From contig JAIRLA010000107.1 in assembly GCA_031259795.1 (NCBI GenBank), positions 1 through 7,742 on the forward strand: a stretch of 7,742 bases of DNA. The letters are read 5' to 3'. Position 1 is the stretch's first letter. Each line of letters begins with the position of its first letter. Origin of the DNA: Azoarcus sp. (lineage in GTDB: Bacteria > Pseudomonadota > Gammaproteobacteria > Burkholderiales > Rhodocyclaceae). Shown here piece after piece: positions 1 through 6,649 of the stretch. A program made the position numbers and the translations under genes. A model generated the notes under the pieces. The model had not been told where the DNA came from, did no database searches, and saw only the letters and a list, made by a program, of their open reading frames with translations.

Positions 1-446
1 TCCAGTCCAAGCGTGGCGAGCGCCTGTTCAACGCGCTGGTTCAGCCGCCAGCCGTCGGCGGTTTCGATTGCCTGCTGCAAGGCCGTCAGCCGTTCCAGCG
101 CCGCGCCGCCGCCTTGTTCAGCCACGGTAGCCGATGCTTCGTGATAATCGACGAGCAGGCGGGCCAGATCTCCCAGTCCGCTGGCCACTGTCGTATAAAC
201 GTCGAGGTCGAGCGGAAAGTCGGCTTCCTGCGGCGCATGGGCGATGCTCAGGCCTGGTTGCCGCCATATCGCGCCGTCGTCGAGAGCGGTCTGCCCGGCC
301 AGCACGCGCAGCAGGCTGGATTTGCCCGCGCCGTTGCGCCCGATCAGCGCGACCCGCTCGCCGACGTCGAGTTGGAAGGAAACATGGTCGAGCAGGTCGA
401 CGTGACCGTAAGCAAGACAGGCATTGTCAACGGTCAGGATCGGCAT
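1..446 (-). CDS. uup: ABC-F family ATPase, Uup-like (partial, N-terminal 148 residues)
   Basis: Reading the minus strand from the ATG at 446 gives an open frame of 148 codons that runs off the left edge, so the C-terminal part of the gene is missing. It begins MPILTVDNACLAYGHVDLL and carries a Walker A motif GRNGAGKSS (residues 36-44) and a Q-loop APQ (71-73), followed by a helical stretch rich in Leu, Ala and Glu. There is no membrane segment, as expected for ABC-F proteins, which are soluble tandem ATPases acting on ribosomes. The segment WRQPGLSIAHAPQEADFP resembles Uup rather than EttA. Uup has been linked to ribosome function and to suppression of precise transposon excision. A purine-rich GAAGGCGAAGG lies about 7 bases before the ATG and can act as ribosome binding site. 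The signature motif, second ATPase domain and any C-terminal coiled coil lie outside the window, so the subfamily is likely but not proven. Confidence 0.88.
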   Translation of the reverse strand, partial: MPILTVDNACLAYGHVDLLDHVSFQLDVGERVALIGRNGAGKSSLLRVLAGQTALDDGAIWRQPGLSIAHAPQEADFPLDLDVYTTVASGLGDLARLLVDYHEASATVAEQGGGAALERLTALQQAIETADGWRLNQRVEQALATLGL

Positions 447-752
447 GGACGGGCCTTCGCCTTCGGCAACGAGTAGACGGGAAGCGGATTCTATAGAAAA
501 TCGACTTGGCCCGGCTCATTGAAAAAGAGGGGGAAGGAATGGGACGCCCGTCCACTCTCCACCGCCAGGAAATCAGCGGCGCTGTCGCGCCGGATGGAAC
601 GAACCGGATTGCCACGGCGCTCGCGCGCCTCGCAATGGCGAGGCGGGAGGAGCGACGCGACGCGGCAATCCATGCGGCGGTTCAGGGCGGGCCTATTGGA
701 ATAGACTCTGAATCCCTACATGAGCAATGACGCGGACTCCTGATAACCCGGC
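447..752. other. Gene-free gap between the dehydratase gene and uup
   Basis: This stretch of about 300 bases separates the 3' end of the dehydratase gene from the start of uup, both on the minus strand. I find no credible gene in it: open frames here have no recognisable protein character and translate the palindromic repeat at 606-671. On the minus strand a TAGAAT hexamer (within CTATAGAAT, about 490-500) could be a -10 element for uup, but no matching -35 is visible. The rest (about 520-600 and 672-752) shows nothing I can name. Confidence 0.6.
606..671. repeat. Interspersed palindromic (REP-like) repeat
   Basis: The left arm starts GGATTGCC and ends CCTCGC. After a four-base centre (AATG) the right arm starts GCGAGG and ends GCGGCAATCC. 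The outer and inner ends pair well and the middle is imperfect. The sequence resembles a palindromic repeat with the theme ATTGCGAGGAGCGAAGCGACG...GCAATCC that is scattered through intergenic regions of many bacterial genomes. It lies downstream of the dehydratase gene, where its transcript would fold into a long hairpin able to protect or terminate that mRNA. Only one copy is visible here, so its repetitive nature is from recall of the family, not shown by this window. Confidence 0.6.
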
Positions 753-2615
753 TCAAATCCGTGGAATCTGATCCCCGACGCCCGATCCCTGATCCCCGAT
801 GCCGCCGGGCTTGTATTCGCGCAGCCAGCGCGCGATGCCGGCGCGCACGGCGTCGTCGCTCACGGGGACGGGTTGTTCCAGCCAGGTTTGCAAGTCGTCG
901 AGAAAGTTTTCGGCGACCGGACGCGAACGCGCGATCCGTAGTTTGGGATGCGGCGTCGGGCGCGTTTGTTCGGTGTCGGCCAGCAGTTCTTCGTAGAGCT
1001 TTTCGCCCGGGCGCAGGCCGGTGAATTCGATGCGTATTTGCGCTTCGGTGTAGCCCGACAGGCGGATCATGTTGCGCGCGAGGTCGGCGATTTTGACCGG
1101 CTCGCCCATGTCGAGGACGAAAATCTCCCCCCCTTGCCCCAAGGCCGCCGCTTGCAGTACCAGTTGCGCCGCTTCGGGAATGGACATGAAGTAGCGGGTG
1201 ATTTCCGGATGCGTCACCGTGACCGGGCCGCCGCGCGCAATCTGCGCCTGGAACTTGGGAATCACGCTGCCGGTGCTGCCAAGGACGTTGCCGAAACGCA
1301 CGACCTCGAAACGGGTGCCGCCACGCATGGCCAGCGCCTGGCAAACCATTTCGGCCAGCCGTTTGCTCGCGCCCATTACGTTGGTCGGGTTGACCGCCTT
1401 GTCCGTGGAGATCATGACGAAACGCTCGACGCCATAGCGCCGGGCACAGCAGGCGAGCCGGAGCGTGCCGTGGACGTTGTTGCTCACCGCTTGCCAGGCG
1501 TTGGCGTTTTCCATCAGCGGGACGTGTTTGTAGGCGGCGGCGTGGAAGACGATTTGCGGACGCCAGGCGGTGAATACTTCGTCGTTGCGTTTCTCGTCCC
1601 GGATGTCGCCGATCAGCGGGACGATATCCACTTCCGGATGGTAGAAGGCGAGCCATTCCGTGATCGAGTAGAGGGCGAATTCGCCCGTTTCCAGAAGTAC
1701 CAGGCGCTCCGGCTCGAAGCGCGCGAGTTGGTGGCATAGTTCGCTGCCGATCGAGCCGCCCGCGCCCGTGACGAGGATGGTGCGGTGCGCGAAGAGTTCG
1801 TGTACATGGGCGGTGTCGATGCGCACGGGTTCGCGGCCAAGCAGGTCTTCGACGTCGACCGGGCGCATGGTGTCGATCCTGACTTGTCCGCTCATCAGTT
1901 CTTCGATGCCGGGCACGGTGAATACGCTGGCGCCGGAGCCGACCGCGACGTCGGCGGCGCGTTTGATGGCGGCGCGCGGGGCGGAGGGGATGGCGAGTAT
2001 CACGTGCGCCGCGCGGTGGTCGGCCAGCGCCCGGGGCAAGGCGTCGATGCCGCCCGCGACGGGGATGCCGGAGATTTCAAGCCCCCATTTTTTCTGGTCG
2101 TCGTCGACCAGCGCCACGACGCGCCAATCGGCGCTGTGCGCGAGCGCGTGTACCAGCATGGCGCCGCCCCGGCCCGCGCCGACGATTACGACCGGGCGCC
2201 CGGCGGCGGCAAGGTCGCCATAGAGGCGGTATTCTTTCCACATCCGCCACGCGGCCCTGCCGCCGCCCATCACGGCGACGAGCAGCAAAGGGTAGAGTAT
2301 GAGCATGGCGCGCGGCAGCGCCAGTCCGCCGCTACGGTCGAGCGCCATGAGCACCGCCAGTCCGACGGTCGAGGCGGCCACGGCGCACAGTACGCGCTTC
2401 AGGTCGGGCAGGCTGGCGAACATCCAGATGCCCCGGTACAGCCCCGCCCAACGGCATGCCAGCGCGTGGATGACCAACAGCGCCGCGGGGATCAGGATCG
2501 CGCGCAGGCCGTAGCCGGTGGGCCATTCGAAATTGAAGCGGATCAATAGTCCGCCTGCCCAGGCGACGAGGACGGCCAGGAGGTCGAACAGAAAAACCGG
2601 TATGCGGATTGCCAT
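753..2615 (-). CDS. Membrane-anchored nucleotide-sugar 4,6-dehydratase/epimerase (CapD/FlaA1/WbpM family)
   Basis: The 620-residue product fits the long WbpM/PglF type, which converts UDP-GlcNAc to a 4-keto-6-deoxy sugar for surface glycans. Residues 1-125 hold about four membrane helices, ending near ALPRAMLILYPLLLVAVMGGG. A first Rossmann fold follows, with the glycine motif GAGRGG (146-151). The catalytic short-chain dehydrogenase domain has TGAGGSIG (283-290), YKHVPLMEN (362-370), the active-site STDK (403-406, in place of the classical YxxxK) and RPGEKLYEELL (535-545). I start at the ATG at 2615 because family members begin directly with a segment like MAIRIPVFLFDLLAVLVAW. An in-frame ATG at 2705 would add 30 disordered, Pro/Arg-rich residues and has no good ribosome binding site. 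The C-terminal tail GIGDQGSGVGDQIPRI is encoded by a short DNA repeat. No other glycan genes are visible nearby, so the sugar product is unknown. Confidence 0.92.
   Translation of the reverse strand: MAIRIPVFLFDLLAVLVAWAGGLLIRFNFEWPTGYGLRAILIPAALLVIHALACRWAGLYRGIWMFASLPDLKRVLCAVAASTVGLAVLMALDRSGGLALPRAMLILYPLLLVAVMGGGRAAWRMWKEYRLYGDLAAAGRPVVIVGAGRGGAMLVHALAHSADWRVVALVDDDQKKWGLEISGIPVAGGIDALPRALADHRAAHVILAIPSAPRAAIKRAADVAVGSGASVFTVPGIEELMSGQVRIDTMRPVDVEDLLGREPVRIDTAHVHELFAHRTILVTGAGGSIGSELCHQLARFEPERLVLLETGEFALYSITEWLAFYHPEVDIVPLIGDIRDEKRNDEVFTAWRPQIVFHAAAYKHVPLMENANAWQAVSNNVHGTLRLACCARRYGVERFVMISTDKAVNPTNVMGASKRLAEMVCQALAMRGGTRFEVVRFGNVLGSTGSVIPKFQAQIARGGPVTVTHPEITRYFMSIPEAAQLVLQAAALGQGGEIFVLDMGEPVKIADLARNMIRLSGYTEAQIRIEFTGLRPGEKLYEELLADTEQTRPTPHPKLRIARSRPVAENFLDDLQTWLEQPVPVSDDAVRAGIARWLREYKPGGIGDQGSGVGDQIPRI
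769..799. repeat. Short imperfect tandem repeat in the dehydratase 3' end
   Basis: TGATCCCCGA occurs at 769-778 and again at 790-799, a 21-base (7-codon) period, with a degenerate CGATCCCTGATC between. On the coding (minus) strand it produces the two GDQ repeats in the tail of the dehydratase. The sequence looks like slippage-type low-complexity DNA that now forms the C-terminus. Confidence 0.55.
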
Positions 2616-2625
2616 AAGGGGAAAA

Positions 2626-2631
2626 ATTATA
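2626..2631 (-). promoter_or_regulatory. Candidate -10 box just before the dehydratase ATG
   Basis: A perfect TATAAT reads on the minus strand from 2631 to 2626 and ends 10 bases before the ATG at 2615. If used, transcription would start only about 4 bases before that ATG, giving an almost leaderless mRNA. It would also exclude the upstream ATG at 2705 from the transcript. No TTGACA-like element is seen 16-18 bases upstream, so this could be coincidence. Confidence 0.35.
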
Positions 2632-2829
2632 ATCCGCGCGCGCGAGGGCGGCCGGGGGCGTGGTTTTTCATCGACGTGACAGTGATCGGCTGGCCGTTTC
2701 GCCATGACGCGCTTGTCCGGGGCCGTTCATGACCAGCACGGATGGGGGAAATTGTTGTCGCGGATGGCGAAGCGGCAGTACCGGAGCGGTTTTTCGGCGT
2801 TTTTCTCGATCCTCGCGGGGGGCTGCAAG

Positions 2830-2854
2830 CCGCCCCGCGCGGGGCGCGGGGCGG
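2830..2854 (-). terminator. Strong GC hairpin downstream of the aminotransferase gene
   Basis: CCGCCCCGCGC (2830-2840) and GCGCGGGGCGG (2844-2854) are perfect reverse complements separated by three G residues, so an 11-pair all-GC stem can form in either transcript. It lies about 140 bases after the aminotransferase stop codon. No T-tract follows on either strand, so it is not a canonical intrinsic terminator. It may act as an mRNA 3' stabiliser or pause signal. Confidence 0.35.
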
Positions 2855-2994
2855 CGATCATGATCCGCAGCGCTCGATGACGCCGCGATGCAGGGAGGGG
2901 CACAGAGGAGGACAGATTGTCTGGCGAAGGCAAAGATATGCAAGAAAGAGATTCGGCGCGGCGGGCATTCCGAAAACAAAACGTAAGCGGGCGC

Positions 2995-4197
2995 TCACGC
3001 CACGGCGGCAATCGCTTTCGCCACCACGGGCAGGTTCTTGCTGTTGAGCGCGGCCACGTTGATGCGGCCCGAGGAAACGGCGTAGATGCCGAACTCGCTC
3101 TTGAGCCGTTCCACCTGCTCCTTGCCCAAGCCGGTGAAGGAGAACATGCCGCGCTGTCTGGCGATGAAGGAAAAATCCTGCCTGACGCCTTCCGCCTTCA
3201 GCGCCTCGACGAAACCGGCGCGCATGGCGCGGATGCGGTTTCTCATGCCGGCAAGTTCGTCTTCCCAGAGCCTGCGCAGTTCCGGGCTGGCGAGAACCGC
3301 CGCCACGATCGCGCCGCCGTGCGTGGGCGGATTGGAATAGTTGGTGCGAATGACGCGCTTGACTTGCGAGGCCACCCGCGCCGCTTCTTCCTTGCTCGCG
3401 GTCACGATGGAAAGCGCTCCGACCCGTTCGCCGTACAGGGAGAAATTCTTGGAGAACGACGACGACACGAGGAACTGCGCGCCGCTGGCCGCGAACGCCT
3501 GTACCGCGGCGGTATCCTGCTCGATGCCGTCGGCAAAGCCCTGGTAGGCCATGTCGAGGAAGGGGACGAGGCTCTTTTCCTTGCAGAGCGCGGCAACTTC
3601 CTGCCACTGCCCGCCGGTCAGGTCCGCGCCGGTCGGGTTGTGGCAGCAGGCGTGCAGCAGCACGATGGACTGTGGCGGCAGCGCGGCGAGCTTTTGCTTC
3701 ATCGCGGCGAAATCGACGCCGCGCGTGGCCGGGTCGTAGTAAGGATAGGTCTCGATGGGAAAACCGGCGGCCCCGAACAGGGCGCGATGGTTTTCCCAGG
3801 AAGGATCGCTGATGAACAGCGTGGTCTGCGGCAGCAGTTGCTTGAGGTAATCCGCGCCCACTTTCAGCGCGCCGGTGCCGCCCAGCGCCTGGATGGCGAC
3901 GACGGCGCCATTGGAGGCGAGATCCGAGCCCGCGCCGAAGAGGAGATCGCGCACGGCCTGGTTGTAGGCGGGATTGCCGTCGATGGGCTGGTAGCCGCGC
4001 GCCGGCTGCGCCCTGAGGCGGGCTTCCTCGGCGGCCTCGACGGCGGCCAGCAGCGGCAGTTTGCCGTTGTCGTCGTAATAGACGCCGACGCCGAGATTGA
4101 CCTTGGCCGCGCGGCTGTCGGCATTGAAGGCTTCGGTCAGGCCGAGGATAGGATCGCGGGGAGCCATTTCGACGGCGGCGAACAATGATGTGGACAT
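2995..4197 (-). CDS. tyrB: Aromatic/aspartate aminotransferase, class I PLP enzyme
   Basis: The 400-residue protein matches the Iα aminotransferases AspC and TyrB in length and throughout its sequence. It would move amino groups between aspartate, tyrosine or phenylalanine and 2-oxoglutarate in the cytoplasm. Visible landmarks are the substrate-loop region NLGVGVYYDD (34-43), HNPTG (186-190), the PLP-pyridine Asp in FLDMAYQG (Asp215), Tyr218, the Schiff-base lysine in SSSFSKN (Lys250), the phosphate-binding Arg in GERVG (Arg258), and the substrate carboxylate Arg in SSGRINVA (Arg378). The ATG at 4197 is preceded on the minus strand by CGGAG about 5 bases upstream, a reasonable ribosome binding site. 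It has its own promoter candidate at 4292-4300, so it need not be co-transcribed with amiC. AspC and TyrB specificity cannot be separated by eye; the tyrB symbol is the usual name for such betaproteobacterial genes and is tentative. Confidence 0.93.
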   Translation of the reverse strand: MSTSLFAAVEMAPRDPILGLTEAFNADSRAAKVNLGVGVYYDDNGKLPLLAAVEAAEEARLRAQPARGYQPIDGNPAYNQAVRDLLFGAGSDLASNGAVVAIQALGGTGALKVGADYLKQLLPQTTLFISDPSWENHRALFGAAGFPIETYPYYDPATRGVDFAAMKQKLAALPPQSIVLLHACCHNPTGADLTGGQWQEVAALCKEKSLVPFLDMAYQGFADGIEQDTAAVQAFAASGAQFLVSSSFSKNFSLYGERVGALSIVTASKEEAARVASQVKRVIRTNYSNPPTHGGAIVAAVLASPELRRLWEDELAGMRNRIRAMRAGFVEALKAEGVRQDFSFIARQRGMFSFTGLGKEQVERLKSEFGIYAVSSGRINVAALNSKNLPVVAKAIAAVA

Positions 4198-4291
4198 GGG
4201 AACTCCGATTCGGGTTGTCGGGGCGCGCGCCGGTTCGGGGAATACCGCCGCCGCGGTCCCGCGATGTTGTTTCGGGGACGAACGGCCAAGG

Positions 4292-4300
4292 ATTCTAGCA
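4292..4300 (-). promoter_or_regulatory. Extended -10 promoter for the aminotransferase gene
   Basis: The minus strand reads TGCTAGAAT, a TG-extended -10 with five of six bases matching TATAAT. No good -35 is seen, which extended -10 promoters can tolerate. The predicted start near 4285 gives a GC-rich leader of roughly 85-90 bases before the ATG at 4197. Confidence 0.45.
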
Positions 4301-4340
4301 TGTCATCGGGGATCGGAAAAATGTCCGGTTCCCTCCGACT

Positions 4341-5705
4341 CTATCCCGCCCGCGCCATGGGCGCGCGTTGCATGGGCGGGTTGTCGTCGAAATAGCGGCG
4401 GATGCCGCGCAGGATGGCGTCGGCCATTTTTTCCTGGTAGGCGTTGTCGTTGAGGCGCGCTTCTTCTTCGGGATTGCTGATGAAGGCGGTCTCGACGAGG
4501 ATCGACGGGATGTCCGGCGCCTTGAGCACGGCAAAGCCCGCTTGTTCGACATGGGATTTGTGCAAGGTGTTGATGTCGCCCAGGGCGGCGAGCACGGCGC
4601 GCCCCAGTTTGATGCTGTCGCCGATCGTTGCCGCTTGCGAGAGATCGAGCAGGGTGCGGGCGAGATGGCTGTCCTGGCGGGCGAGGTTGACGCCGCCGAT
4701 CAGATCCGCGTCGTTTTCTTTTTGCGCCAGCCAGCGCGCCGCGGAACTGGAAGCGCCTTTTTCCGAGAGCACGAAAACCGAACTGCCGCGCGCTTCCGGA
4801 CGCACGAAAGCGTCGGCGTGTACCGATACGAACAGGTCTGCCTGGACCTGGCGGGCGCGTTTCACCCGCTGCGCCAGCGGCACGAAGTAATCGCCGTCGC
4901 GCGTGAGCAGGGCGCGCATGCCGGGGGTGCTGTCGATCTTGCGTTTGAGGCGGCGCGCGATATTGAGCGTGACATTTTTCTCGTAACTGCCGCGCCGTCC
5001 TATCGCGCCGGGATCTTCGCCGCCGTGACCGGGATCGAGCGCGATAGTGAACATCCGCTTGATACGCGGCGGCGCGGCGCGGCGCGATGGGGCGGCGCTC
5101 GTGGCGTCGGCGGCTTCGGAAGCGGCGGTTTCGGAAACGGCGGCTTCAGAGGCGGCGGAAGTATCCGGCGGACTGCCCGCCGCCGCGTCCAGCGGCGACG
5201 ATTTCTGGATCAGCGCCAGCAAGGGGTCGGGCGCAACCATCGGATAAAGGTCGAGCACCAGCCGGTGTCCGTAACTCCCCACGGGATCGATGGTGAAAAT
5301 CTGCGGGTTGATCTCTTCTTTCAGTTCGACCACGATCCGCACGACGCCGGGCCGGTTCTGGCCGGCGCGGATGAGCTTGATGTAGGGATCGCTGTCGAGC
5401 ACCTTGCCGGTGAGGTTTTGCAGCACGCTGTCGAGGTCGATGCCTTCCAGATCCACGACGAGGCGTTCAGGGTCTTTCACGATCAGGTGCGAAAACTTCA
5501 GCTTGTGGCCGCTTTCCAGCGTGATGCGGGAGTATTCGTTTGCCGGCCATACCCGGATTGCCAGCAGGCTGCCGTCGGCGGCGAGGCCAACCGGACTGAC
5601 GAGAAGAGCGAGCGTTGCGCTGGCCAGTTTCAGCAGTGCGCGCCGATTCAGCCGGGCGGGGCTGTCCGCTGCGAGATTGTCCTGTCTGTCAGTTGATGTA
5701 TACAT
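4341..5705 (-). CDS. amiC: N-acetylmuramoyl-L-alanine amidase AmiC, periplasmic
   Basis: This 454-residue zinc amidase cuts the stem peptide from peptidoglycan to separate daughter cells. The N-terminus has a twin-arginine export signal, NRRALLK (20-26), followed by a hydrophobic stretch ending near VGLAADG (39-45). An AMIN septal-targeting domain spans about 46-155. A low-complexity Ala/Ser/Glu linker follows (about 172-212). The Amidase_3 domain (218-440) has zinc ligands His227 (DPGHGG), Glu242 (YEKN) and His296 (SVHADA), and the catalytic Glu405 (VETAFISN). The insert between His296 and Glu405 corresponds to the regulatory helix that, in E. coli, is displaced by NlpD/EnvC-type activators. 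I start at the ATG at 5705, inside the last 58 bases of tsaE. Extending upstream to 5819 would bury the signal peptide behind a His/Pro-rich shadow of TsaE. Such a tsaE-amidase overlap is common in proteobacteria and implies co-transcription; mutL, often next, is absent here. Confidence 0.93.
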   Translation of the reverse strand: MYTSTDRQDNLAADSPARLNRRALLKLASATLALLVSPVGLAADGSLLAIRVWPANEYSRITLESGHKLKFSHLIVKDPERLVVDLEGIDLDSVLQNLTGKVLDSDPYIKLIRAGQNRPGVVRIVVELKEEINPQIFTIDPVGSYGHRLVLDLYPMVAPDPLLALIQKSSPLDAAAGSPPDTSAASEAAVSETAASEAADATSAAPSRRAAPPRIKRMFTIALDPGHGGEDPGAIGRRGSYEKNVTLNIARRLKRKIDSTPGMRALLTRDGDYFVPLAQRVKRARQVQADLFVSVHADAFVRPEARGSSVFVLSEKGASSSAARWLAQKENDADLIGGVNLARQDSHLARTLLDLSQAATIGDSIKLGRAVLAALGDINTLHKSHVEQAGFAVLKAPDIPSILVETAFISNPEEEARLNDNAYQEKMADAILRGIRRYFDDNPPMQRAPMARAG

Positions 5706-6187
5706 ATCCGCCCGGCTTCTGTTTTTGCCTGGATCGTGGCCCGCCGCCCATCGTTCCGGGCCATGAGGGTGATGATGATGTCGGGAGCCGCCAGGCAGGG
5801 CGCCGCTTGCCGCGGCCACTCCACCAAGCAGACGCCCGTCCCCGAAAAGTATTCGTCGAGTCCGGCATCGAGAAACTCTTCCGGATTCGCCAGCCGATAA
5901 AAATCAAAATGATACAGGATCATTCTAGAAACTACGTAAAGTTCGATCAAGGTGTAGGTGGGACTTTTTACCGGGCCGGCGTGGCCCAGTGCCCGCAATA
6001 TGCCGCGAACAAGGGTGGTCTTGCCGCTGCCGAGGTCGCCTTCGAGCCAAATATTGAGTCCGGGCGCAAGCGCTCCGGCGATCCGCGCTCCGAGCGCCAG
6101 CGTATCCGCCTCGCTGGCCAGTTGCGCGCTGGCGGCGAAATCATGCCCATCGGGATGATGCGCGAAAGTAAACGGAAATGCGGTCAT
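5648..6187 (-). CDS. tsaE: tRNA threonylcarbamoyladenosine biosynthesis ATPase TsaE
   Basis: TsaE is the small P-loop ATPase that works with TsaB and TsaD to make t6A at position 37 of ANN-decoding tRNAs. The 179-residue product has the Walker A motif GDLGSGKTT (50-58), the switch-like VKSPTYTL (73-80), HFDFYRL with conserved Asp95 (93-99) and VEWP with conserved Glu123 (122-125), all in the family order. The C-terminus is about 20 residues longer than the E. coli protein; this tail (from about 161) is encoded where the gene overlaps the amiC signal-peptide region, so it is probably unconserved. I chose the ATG at 6187. A GTG at 6226 would add 13 residues, but it would lie at or before the transcription start if the TATAAT at 6227-6232 is the -10 box. 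The ribosome binding site before 6187 is weak. It heads an apparent tsaE-amiC operon. Confidence 0.92.
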   Translation of the reverse strand: MTAFPFTFAHHPDGHDFAASAQLASEADTLALGARIAGALAPGLNIWLEGDLGSGKTTLVRGILRALGHAGPVKSPTYTLIELYVVSRMILYHFDFYRLANPEEFLDAGLDEYFSGTGVCLVEWPRQAAPCLAAPDIIITLMARNDGRRATIQAKTEAGRICIHQLTDRTISQRTAPPG

Positions 6188-6226
6188 GCGGGCACTGCCG
6201 ATGGCGGCGGCGGACTGCGGCGGCAC

Positions 6227-6232
6227 ATTATA
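6227..6232 (-). promoter_or_regulatory. Candidate -10 box for tsaE-amiC
   Basis: A perfect TATAAT reads on the minus strand from 6232 to 6227, followed by GTGCC. Transcription would start near 6220, giving a leader of about 30 bases before the ATG at 6187. No clear -35 lies 16-18 bases upstream. Confidence 0.5.
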
Positions 6233-6256
6233 GGGCGCGGCGCGTCCCGGAAGAGA

Positions 6257-6286
6257 TTGACAGGAATATGGATACGCGGCCAGAAT
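6257..6286 (+). promoter_or_regulatory. Candidate sigma-70 promoter for grxD
   Basis: A perfect TTGACA (6257-6262) is followed after 18 bases by CAGAAT (6281-6286), four of six matches to TATAAT. The predicted start near 6293 gives a leader of about 33 bases before the grxD ATG at 6326. It sits back-to-back with the tsaE -10 box in a 138-base divergent gap. Confidence 0.45.
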
Positions 6287-6325
6287 CCTCGGGCTGTTTC
6301 CCCAACTTCAGAGAGAGAAAAAAAC

Positions 6326-6649
6326 ATGAACATCCAGGATCGCATCCGCGAACAGGTCACTTCCAGTCCCGTCGTGCTGTACATGAAAGGCACGCCGCAG
6401 TTTCCGCAATGCGGCTTCTCGTCGAGCGCCGTGTTGACGCTCAAATCGTGTGGCGTGGAAGACTTCGCCGCGATAAACGTCCTCGTCGATCAGGAAATTC
6501 GCCAGGGAATCAAGGAATACGCCAATTGGCCGACCATTCCGCAGCTCTACATCAAGGGCGAATTCATCGGCGGCAGCGACATCATGCGCGAGATGCAGGA
6601 AAGCGGCGAGTTGCAGGCATTGCTCAAGGAGGTTGGCGCCATCGCCTGA
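6326..6649 (+). CDS. grxD: Monothiol CGFS glutaredoxin, Grx4-type
   Basis: The 107-residue protein is a full-length class II glutaredoxin. It shows Lys21 in MKGTPQFPQ, the monothiol active site CGFS (29-32), the cis-Pro segment WPTIPQLYIKG (68-78) and the glutathione-binding GGSD (82-85). Proteins of this type bind a [2Fe-2S] cluster as a glutathione-bridged dimer, often with BolA partners, and act in Fe-S cluster trafficking rather than in classical disulfide reduction. The ATG at 6326 follows a purine run GAGAGAGAAAAAAAC that can serve as ribosome binding site; longer frames upstream have no support. The gene diverges from tsaE and converges on the lipoyl-domain gene, with the stop at 6647-6649 inside a shared inverted repeat. 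In many betaproteobacteria grxD follows prfA-prmC, which are not seen here. Confidence 0.95.
   Translation: MNIQDRIREQVTSSPVVLYMKGTPQFPQCGFSSSAVLTLKSCGVEDFAAINVLVDQEIRQGIKEYANWPTIPQLYIKGEFIGGSDIMREMQESGELQALLKEVGAIA

Larger units (their letters stand above)
2616..2994. other. Gene-free gap between the aminotransferase and dehydratase genes
   Basis: About 380 bases if the dehydratase starts at 2615. I see no credible gene on either strand: the frames here have no recognisable domain and no ribosome binding site. The gap contains the GC hairpin at 2830-2854, a perfect GATCATGATC palindrome at 2856-2865 and the TATAAT at 2626-2631. The remainder shows nothing I can assign. Confidence 0.55.

Noticed and set aside
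506..730. Plus-strand frame of 74 codons in the uup upstream gap
   Set aside because: It starts with TTG, has no ribosome binding site and mostly translates the palindromic repeat at 606-671.
2917..4188. 423-codon plus-strand frame across the aminotransferase gene
   Set aside because: It is a shadow produced by high GC at third codon positions; the minus-strand frame carries every aminotransferase motif.
4304..4314. 11-base match (GATCCCCGATG) to the dehydratase tail repeat at 791-801
   Set aside because: In a GC-rich window of this size several 11-base matches are expected by chance, so it is not evidence of a dispersed repeat.
4368..5696. 442-codon plus-strand frame across amiC
   Set aside because: It is antisense to the AmiC frame, which has the complete set of zinc and catalytic residues; the translation is low-complexity and shows no domain.
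5696..5705. Perfect palindrome ATGTATACAT at the amiC start codon
   Set aside because: Ten-base palindromes are expected by chance several times in a window this long, and no second site or known operator matches it.
5706..5819. N-terminal extension of AmiC with an HHHHPHGPE segment
   Set aside because: It lies wholly within tsaE, would bury the twin-arginine signal peptide, and the His run is only the out-of-frame reading of a TsaE coding stretch.
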